Below are positions 14,551-22,400 of a DNA stretch of 22,449 nt, piece after piece. Source of the stretch: JAVEVH01 sp964430365 (GTDB taxonomy: Bacteria; Patescibacteriota; Dojkabacteria; SC72). Below the pieces are notes generated by a model. That model had not been told where the DNA came from. It was given only the letters and a program-made list of their open reading frames with translations, and did not search any database. The stretch is taken from positions 1 to 22,449 of the forward strand of contig CAYSEU010000008.1 in the NCBI GenBank assembly GCA_964430365.1, written 5' to 3'. Positions within the stretch are counted from its first letter, which is position 1. Every line of letters starts with the position of its first letter. A program made the translations under genes and the position numbers.

Positions 14551-15438
14551 ATGAAAAAGAAAACTCTCTTTATTGTTCTCTCCATATTAGTATTTTTGGG
14601 CATAATGCTTTTTGTTAGCATACTAATAGGAAGAGTTAGATATCAAGCTGCTACAACGGAGAGTGGATATGGATATATAGATTCTTACTCAGGAGTAGAT
14701 CCTTCTTTCTTACCATCATTTGAATCCCAAGAGAAAGGTTTAGCAACAGATGAGTTACTTAACGATGCAGATGGTTCTAAGATACAAAAGAATGGCTCCA
14801 TATCTTTCTTAGTAGAAAAAATAGATGAGTCTGTAGAGAGTGTGAAGGTAATTAATACTAAATACTTAGGACAGATAACAAATATTTATGACTATGGTAG
14901 AGGTAACGATAGGGTAGTTACCATTACAGTAAAAGTACCTGTTACTAATTTCGAATCTTACTACGAAGAGATTAGAGACATAGATGGAGAGGTTACATAT
15001 GCAAATATATCTACTACAGATGTTACTGAAGAGTATATAGATATTACTTCAAGATTAAAGAATTTAAAGAGTGTTGAAACACAGTTAGTTGAGATATTAC
15101 AAGATGCCCAGAGTATTACAGATATATTAGCAGTTCAAAAAGAATTAAATACTGTTAGAGGAGAGATTGAGAGTTACGAACAAAGGAAGAGATATTTTGA
15201 TAGTCAGACTGATTACTCATATATCTCTATTTCATTTAGTATAGATAAGATGGGATTAAATATCTCTGAGGATGAATGGAAGCCTTGGGGTGAATTTAAA
15301 GCAGCTTTAAATTCCCTAGTTTCTGTACTAAAGGGATTTGTAAATATGACAATATGGTTATTAGTATTTTCTCCAATAGTACTTATTCCAGTAGGAATAG
15401 TTCTATACATTGTAAAGAGAAGGAAGAATACCACATAG
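14551..15438 (+). CDS. DUF4349 domain membrane protein
   Basis: A 295-residue protein with an N-terminal hydrophobic segment (residues 5-27, preceded by KKK), an extracytoplasmic domain, and a C-terminal transmembrane segment of about 20 residues ending in VKRRKNTT. The body matches DUF4349: an NGSISFLVEKIDESVESV start, GGxVT-like DGEVTYANISTTDVTEEYIDI, then a coiled-coil rich in Leu/Glu (about 170-215) and YSYISISF. The topology suggests a protein held at both ends in the cytoplasmic membrane with a coiled-coil in between. Its function is unknown. Confidence 0.85.
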   Translation: MKKKTLFIVLSILVFLGIMLFVSILIGRVRYQAATTESGYGYIDSYSGVDPSFLPSFESQEKGLATDELLNDADGSKIQKNGSISFLVEKIDESVESVKVINTKYLGQITNIYDYGRGNDRVVTITVKVPVTNFESYYEEIRDIDGEVTYANISTTDVTEEYIDITSRLKNLKSVETQLVEILQDAQSITDILAVQKELNTVRGEIESYEQRKRYFDSQTDYSYISISFSIDKMGLNISEDEWKPWGEFKAALNSLVSVLKGFVNMTIWLLVFSPIVLIPVGIVLYIVKRRKNTT

Positions 15439-15455
15439 TACGAGTGTTATATGTG

Positions 15456-15464
15456 TGCTATAAT
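15456..15464 (+). promoter_or_regulatory. Extended -10 promoter of the toxin-antitoxin pair
   Basis: TGCTATAAT is a perfect extended -10 element (TGnTATAAT). No good -35 box lies at the expected distance, as is allowed for extended -10 promoters. The predicted start is near 15471, inside the operator palindrome. Confidence 0.6.
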
Positions 15465-15489
15465 ACTCATATAGATTTAATATGAGTAT
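15463..15489. promoter_or_regulatory. Operator palindrome of the toxin-antitoxin pair
   Basis: ATACTCATAT (15463-15472) and ATATGAGTAT (15480-15489) form a perfect 10-bp inverted repeat with a 7-nt spacer. It covers the end of the -10 box and the transcription start and stops 8 nt before the antitoxin ATG. This is where a ribbon-helix-helix antitoxin would be expected to bind for autoregulation. Confidence 0.65.
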
Positions 15490-15497
15490 GTATAGAT

Positions 15498-15776
15498 ATG
15501 GCAAAATACCCAAATAGAGTACAGGTTAATCTCTCAGATACCCTTATGGATAGGGTTGATATTAAAGCATCTGCTATGGGAGTCACAGTTCCTGAATATA
15601 TTAGGTACGTATTACTCCACGATTTAAATGATGTTGGTAAGATTGATGATATAGATAGGGAGTTATTAAAAAATCTACCAGAGGCTATAGATGATGTTAA
15701 CAATGGTAGAGTTATTGAAGCGAGAACACCAGAAGAAGCGATAGCAATTATGCATGGCTTTAAAGAAGATGATTAA
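15498..15776 (+). CDS. Ribbon-helix-helix antitoxin
   Basis: A 92-residue protein whose first 45 residues fit a ribbon-helix-helix DNA-binding domain: a beta strand NRVQVNLSD, a helix TLMDRVDIKASAMG, then VTVPEYIRYVLLHDL. The C-terminal half is acidic (EARTPEEAIAIMHGFKEDD) and would wrap the toxin. The toxin gene overlaps its 3' end. The promoter immediately upstream carries a palindrome suited to its binding. Confidence 0.82.
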   Translation: MAKYPNRVQVNLSDTLMDRVDIKASAMGVTVPEYIRYVLLHDLNDVGKIDDIDRELLKNLPEAIDDVNNGRVIEARTPEEAIAIMHGFKEDD

Positions 15777-16053
15777 GGTCGAGTTTTCAAAGCATTATCT
15801 TAGAATGCGATTGAAGTTAGTTAAGAGAGATCCCCTACTTAAACAAAAATATGACAAATTTATTCATATATTTATGTTGGATCCTTTTTATCCTAGTTTA
15901 AAGACTCATAAGGTAAATATTTCTACTTTTGGTTTGGTATATAGTTCAAGAGTTACAGGTAATATCCAAATTATATGGAAATATTTGAATAGGGATACCA
16001 TAGTTATTCTAACTACTGGTGGTCATGAGGGAAAATCTTCTGTTTATAAGTGA
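15769..16053 (+). CDS. RelE/YafQ-type mRNA interferase toxin
   Basis: A 94-residue basic protein starting MIKVEFSKHYLRMRLKL, with the RelE/ParE-superfamily layout: two basic helices, then strands (SRVTGNIQIIWKYLN, TIVILTTGG) ending with HEGKSSVYK, similar to the GxHxxVY end of YafQ-like ribonucleases. An in-frame ATG at 15754 would add five residues. The chosen ATG overlaps the antitoxin stop by 8 nt and is preceded by AAAGAAG. The partner order (antitoxin then toxin) is typical. RNase activity is inferred from the family. Confidence 0.78.
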   Translation: MIKVEFSKHYLRMRLKLVKRDPLLKQKYDKFIHIFMLDPFYPSLKTHKVNISTFGLVYSSRVTGNIQIIWKYLNRDTIVILTTGGHEGKSSVYK

Positions 16054-16060
16054 TTTCTAG

Positions 16061-16066
16061 TATAAT
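16061..16066 (+). promoter_or_regulatory. Promoter -10 box of the RNase P RNA gene
   Basis: A perfect TATAAT at 16061-16066 lies 5 nt before the P1 helix of the RNase P RNA, so transcription would begin right at its first base, near 16072. The -35 region (TTCTGT at 16038-16043, 17 nt upstream) is a poor match and lies inside the toxin gene. Confidence 0.6.
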
Positions 16067-16071
16067 ATATG

Positions 16072-16400
16072 GTGTAAGTATCATATACGGTCGCGCTAAT
16101 TTAAAAATTAGTGAGGAAAGTCCGGACTCCATGTAGTCCAGCTTAGCTGGATAGGTGCCAATGAAAATTGGGAGGGAGTGATCTTTCGGAGAAAAGGGCA
16201 ACAGAAAGTTATACCGCCCAGCTAACCTAGAGTATGAATTTCGTACTATAAGTTAGCTGGGTAAGGGTGAAATGGTAGTGTAAGAGACTACCGGGTATTG
16301 TAGTAATACAATATTGCGAGGCAACCCCCCCTGGAGCAAGGTTTAACCGCATAGATAGATGATCGTTTAATACAGAATCCGGCTTATTTGGTACTTACAC
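16072..16400 (+). ncRNA. rnpB: RNase P RNA (bacterial, reduced 3' domain)
   Basis: RNase P RNA is the ribozyme that cleaves the 5' leader from precursor tRNAs. The ends are set by a 9-bp P1 helix: GTGTAAGTA (16072-16080) with TACTTACAC (16392-16400). Conserved core elements appear in order: GAGGAAAGTCCGGACTCC (CR-I/P4-P5), ACAGAAA with TACCGCC, the P12 hairpin around CCCAGCTAAC/GTTAGCTGGG, GGGTAAGGGTGAAA, GTAAGAGACTACC, GGCAACCCC, GGAGCAAG, AGATAGATGATCG (CR-IV) and ACAGAATCCGGCTTA (P4 3' strand). Only about 11 nt separate GGAGCAAG from CR-IV, where E. coli has about 85 nt forming P15-P18. The RNA therefore looks like a shortened type A. Confidence 0.95.
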
Positions 16401-16415
16401 AATCTCAATTTCCCC

Positions 16416-16444
16416 TTGTTCCCAATTATAAATTGATGTACTAT
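16416..16444 (+). promoter_or_regulatory. Possible promoter for the giant surface protein
   Basis: TTGTTC (16416-16421) and TACTAT (16439-16444) are 17 nt apart, each matching four of six consensus bases. The predicted start near 16451 leaves a 30-nt leader before the ATG. Within the spacer, CAATT-ATA-AATTG is a small palindrome. The 80-nt gap between rnpB and this gene shows no clear terminator. Confidence 0.35.
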
Positions 16445-16480
16445 ATTCTAAATAGGAAAATAGTTTTTGGTCATCACTTT

Positions 16481-19400
16481 ATGACTGCCTTTGAAAGCTT
16501 GAAAAAATTACAGAAGAGAAAGATTAAAAAAAAGGAAATTATCTTTCTTTCTTCCCTCCTATTCATATCCTTTATCATATTTGGAATCGTAAGAATATTT
16601 GCATTAGATGAGAGTAATTGGAGTATAGGGGATGGGGGTAATACAACATTAATAACTGGTAGTAGTGATAGTGTAGTTATTACAGCTTCAGAGGTTACAT
16701 TAGATTCAGATAATACATGGTTAGGATTAGATTGGAACTATAAAAAGAGTTTAGAAGTAAAGAACATATCTAATATTGTATTACCGCAGGGAGATACTGT
16801 TACTGTAATAGTAAATACTTCAGAATTAGAGTCTGTACAAGATGATTGTGATGATTTAAGAGTTGGGTATGTAATAAATAATAGTGTTAGAGAGATTCCT
16901 AGAGATATTGTATTAGGTAGTGGTAGTACTAGTTGTTTAGATAGTATAGATACTAGAGTTAGTTTTAAGTTAGTAAATGAGTTATCTAATTCTACTGTAG
17001 AAGGATACATAGAGGGAGATGAAGTAGATAGTAACTATGTATTATTCTATGGAAATGGGAGTGTTGGGGATACTGCGGTTACTGCTCCTGGTGAAAAGTA
17101 TCTTAGCTTCGATGGTATTGATGACAGAATTTACCTCGGCACGACAGAACTTCCCATGACTATTGGAGAGAATGCTCTGTATAGCGCATCTTTTTGGGTT
17201 AAAGTAGATTCTGATTTCTCATACCCTGAATATGCAGCAATTCTTGGCTCAAAGAGTGCATCAGCACATTATATATATTTTCCATCTACCTCAACAATAA
17301 AATTTGGTAATTATAATCTTGAGACAACAGTAGGAGCTAGCTTGACTTGGAATATTGATCCTATTAATGATGGTAATTGGCATCATTTTGTTCTACAAGA
17401 AGATGCAATTAATGATAGTGTAGAAATATTCCAAGATGGAGTCTCAAAGGGGTTGAGGGTATTTGAGAATGTATCAGATAGGAGTTATTGGTATATTGGT
17501 GGACAAAGTGCAGTTGTTACAACAGACCAGTTTTTCAAAGGTGGAATAGATGAAGTATATTTCTATGAGAAATTGCTCACAGAGGCCGAAGTTTTGGATC
17601 TTTATAAGGGTATGCTTATTGATGAGGGGCTTTTTTCTGCATATTCTTTTGAAGAAGATGAAGGTCAAGAAATCATAGATGTATCAGGAAATAATCATAA
17701 CAAATACTTAGGAGATGATATAAGTGTGGAAGATCTTGATCCTACAAGAGTTAAAAATGGAACATTTGTTTATAATGTAGATAGTACAAATAGTACTCTG
17801 GCATGTCCTTTAAACGGTAGTAGTACATGTGTAGATGGAGATACTCCTACTATACAAACAGGAGCAATTAGATATAGTAGTGGGGGGAGTGCATTAGAGT
17901 TTGGTGGTGGAGATTCAAGGCATGATTATATTAAAATCCCCTCTTCTAGTTCCACAGGGCTTCCATATACCAATGGTTTAACTATTGAAGCTTGGGTATA
18001 TTTCAAACCACAAGGTACATCTGACGAAGTGAATTTCTCTGGACTCTGGAGAATGGAAAGTGATCCTTATCAAGGAAGAGTTTCTTGTTGGATTCAGTAT
18101 CATAAAGTAAATTGCACAATAGGTAATGGGGTTAGTAATATTACTGTTGCATCATCAACATCAATAGCCGATTATACTTGGACTCATATTGCTTTAACAT
18201 ACTCAGAAGATGGCTCCGTTAAAATATGGCAAAACGGTTCCCTTGTTGGAACTTCATCTCTCACTGGGGTAGTAAATCCTAATTCTTATATACTAATTGG
18301 GCTTGAGAACCATTATTTTAATGGCGGTTATATTGATGAGTTTAGAATCTCAAAAGCTACAAGATATCTTGAATCATTTACACCTTTGCAATCTAGTTTT
18401 AATTCAGATGAAAATACGATTGCCCTCTACCACTTCGATGAAAATGGTATGGATCCTAGACTCTCTAGTATAAAGACAGATTTAGAAACAACATTAGGAG
18501 TAAGTGGTAATGGAGTAGCATATGATGCAAGTGGTAATGGTAATCATGGTCTAGTAGTTGGTGCTGTATATACCAATAATACACCTATTGGTAATAGTGG
18601 TGTAATGAGTCATGAGGGTGTATTACTAGAAGAGGGTACTACTAATAAGGTATTAAATCCTAGTTTTGAGAATGATATTTTTGATAAATATTGGAGTAAA
18701 GGATATGAGAATTTAGATTTAGGTAGTAGTACATTTACAGCTAAGATGGCTAAGAGAAATAGTGAGGGGCCATTTGCAGCGGGGGTTATGTCACAGGGTC
18801 ACGAATGGAACTTAGAAAATAAGGCAGACAGAATTGATGTAAGCTTAGGTTCTCTTCTTGCAGACAAGTTCTTCCCTAATTTTGATAATAGCCAAGGTAG
18901 TGTGGCTCTCTGGGTTACACCATCTTGGGATGGATTGGAGCCTACTTATAGAACTCTAATTGGATCGTATGCTGCGAGTGACTTCCGTATCCAAAAACAG
19001 CCTGGATTCTTGGTCTTCAAAGGGAATGGGACATCTATGACCGTTGATATTTCTGCATGGAATGCTGGGGAAACACATCTTATCATTGCTAGATGGGATG
19101 AGAAGTCAAAGAATTTTGGATCAAACTATCTCTCTCTGACTGTAGATGGAATTACAAGTTATGGCGGAACCACAGATTTTACAATGGGTTTAATAAATTT
19201 TGATATTGGGGATTATTATGGAAAGAACAATGCGAATGCCATCATCGAAGGTCTAACCATCTATCGTCGTGTTCTATATGATGGTACATATGGTACTGAC
19301 ATAGGGAATGGCAATGAGTTAGAACAGATATATAATAGTGGTGTTGGTAAAGATCCTACAGAAATAACAGGATCATGGGATGTAGTATTTTGTTTACCTA

Positions 19401-22400
19401 CAGATGGTAGTACAGGGGAATTAACTACTACTAATCAAGCATGGAGTATGCCACATAGCTCTAATCTATTAGGTACTGGTGGTTTTATGATGAGTGATAG
19501 TGCCGATGTAGATGGTTGGGATAACTATAGTAGTAATAAGATAATTAATGATAGTTTTGAGAGTAATTTAGATAATTGGAATTATGAACAATCATATATC
19601 TTAAGAGATGAGTTTAATGACAATGGACCTATTACATTAGTAGATGGAGTAAGTACATTAACTAATAATGGGGTTATTACTCCTGAGTTAGGGAGTGAAT
19701 TAATTCCAGATCCAGGGATGGAAGGAAGCTTGCCTGGTACTTGGTTAACTTATTCTTCTCCTACGATAACGAGTGTATCCGACGAGAGGACAGGCGGCAG
19801 TGGTACATATTCTGTAGATATATATGCAAATAATTACAATTCCCAGATGTATAGACACTTGGGAACCCTTGGGAATTGGTATAGTTTCTCTTCATATGGG
19901 AAAAGTGTTTCGGGTAATTCTTCAAAAATAGAATTTCAAAATAGTAGTAATCCTTATCAAGGACTTGGTAGCTCAACAGTTTATGATAGTGATTGGTCCT
20001 ATAGAACAATTACTGCAAGGTCAATTGGAGCAAGCCTGAATCTCAAATTCACAGTTGTGCCAATAGGAGATGAGGGTCGCTTTGATGATGCTTCGTTTAA
20101 ACTTCTGACTCTTTCATCTCTATTTTCAACTGTTTCAGAATCAACTCCCAATAAAATAGTGTCTGCTGGATTAACATTAACTAGTAGTACCCAAGCAGGT
20201 GTTGTAGTCAATTTAGATAATGCAGAGAACCCTCAAAATTTTGTAATAGCATATCATGATGGTACTAATGCTTATTTAGAAAAAAATGTTAATGGTACAT
20301 ATACGGCGTTAATAAATACAGCAGCTACTTATGTAGAAGGTGCAGAGATAAAAGTTCTTAAAAAGGGTAATGTATATAAACTTGTATACAATGGTATACA
20401 AATAGGTAGTGATCAAACTATATCTGATGCAAGTATAGTTGATAATACATTACATGGTTTATTTAGTACTTATTCTGGTAACACATTTAGTAATTTTAAG
20501 ATAACTACTAATTTAGATGGTAGTTTAGCAAGTGATGGGGTTAGTGAGAGGAAGGTTGTTGATACGAGATCCTTAATCTCGATATCTAATGGTACAATAA
20601 ACTTACCAAGTGGTGTTGGATGGGGAGACCCTGGTGTGTGGTACCCGGTAACTACTAGGGATTTAGGAAAAGTGCTTGTCGGAAAATTCAATACATCAAG
20701 TATCTCTGGTGAGAAAATGTTTGGTTTTGATAACGACAGCAGTGGTTTCATAGATGATCAATCTCATAGACTGCATATATACAATGGCAATGTTAATGGT
20801 ACTGGAGGTTCCACATCATTTAGTGCAAATACAGACTATTACTTAGCAATTGTTTTAAGAACCTCTGGAGCATACTATTATATAAAAGGAGGAGAATATG
20901 AGAATTGGGAATTATTTTCTGTCAATGATTTAAGTACAGTAACAAACCTCTATCCGAGTTTTGTAACCCGAAATGCAAGCCAATTGATTTCATTTAAGAG
21001 TATTTCGCTCCTTAACTCAGAATGGCTTCCAATACCTATCGCATATGATACTTTTGCTACAGGAGGTTCTACAAATACTGAGAGTCTTGGTCCCGATGGT
21101 CAAGTAACTTCTTCATTAGAATGGAGCGGAGGTTTGAAATCGGATGGAAAGATGAGTGTTATTCCAACACTTGGTAGTGAAATTGTTATAAACGGTGATA
21201 TGGAAAGTGGCGATCCTCCCACGAATTGGAGCCAAACCAATACTACTTTAGGAGGGGAAGCAGATGAAAGGACTGGTGGCTCTGGATTACAAGCTCTGTC
21301 AATTGTTAATACTACAAATGCTTACAACTCATCTATGCAAAATGTTCCCACTACTATTGGTACATGGTATCAGCTTAGTGCTTGGGGTAGGAAAGTTACA
21401 AGTAACTTCACAATACGGATGAATAACGGTACTTCATTTAATAATTCGGATACTACTTGGAGTCAATATTTTATGTCTGATAGGGCTACTAGCACGACCA
21501 CTGCAGTTTATCTTGGTATGGGTACTATGGTAGCTGGTGTTGAAGCTAGGTTTGATGATGTCTCAGTAAAACCTATTGCAACTGAGTCACTTTTTTCAAC
21601 GGTAGAGGCATTAGAGGATGATGTTATTGTCGATGTCGATGTAACCCTACCAGAAACAGCTCCTGGAGGAATTGTACTTAATCTTGACTCTGCTGCAAAC
21701 CCTCAGAACTTTGTTATTGCATATTACAGAAGAGGGAATGTTGACAATAAAGTATATCTAGAGAAATCGGTAAATGGTGTTTATACAAATCTTCTTTCAA
21801 CTGCAGTCACTTATGTTCCGGGTGCTAAATTAAGAGTGATAAAAGAAGGGACCTCTTATCGTGTTTACTATAATAATGTGTTAGTAGATACCGAACAAAC
21901 TATCACAGATGCCTCTATAATCAACAACACTAGACACGGTCTCTTCTCTACATATGAAGGTAATACTTTTGATAATTTTAGTATCTTTGCTAGAGGTACA
22001 GATGGTGAATACAATGATATACCTGCAGAAGATCTATTAGCTATTAGATCTACAGCAGTAAGTTATGATGGAGCATCTTCAGTATCACTAAATACTGGTA
22101 GTAGTAATGATAAGTTTACACAAACTAAATCATTAGAAAATGGGTATATATATGATTTAAGTGTATATGCATATACAGATGGTAGTGCAGTAAGCAGTTC
22201 TGATTTAGTTCTTAATTATAACAATGAGAATATACCAACCATTTACACAGATATGGGGAATGGATGGTATAAGCTTACGGGAACATTTACGGGAGTATCT
22301 GGTAGTACAGAGGTAGGTGTAAATGTAATGGCAGAGAAGAGTGTATATGTAGATAAGATGGAATTAAGTACAGGTATTAGTAATATTAGTAGTGTAGATA

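Noticed and set aside
1..16053. Recoding of UGA as glycine, as in SR1/Gracilibacteria
   Set aside because: TGA serves as the true stop of the radical-SAM and toxin genes, and no in-frame TGA occurs in the ribosomal or giant-protein frames.
19761..20751. Minus-strand frames of 70-93 codons opposite the giant surface protein
   Set aside because: The plus-strand frame is uninterrupted, has clear domain motifs and repeats, and these minus frames show no recognisable family or promoter.
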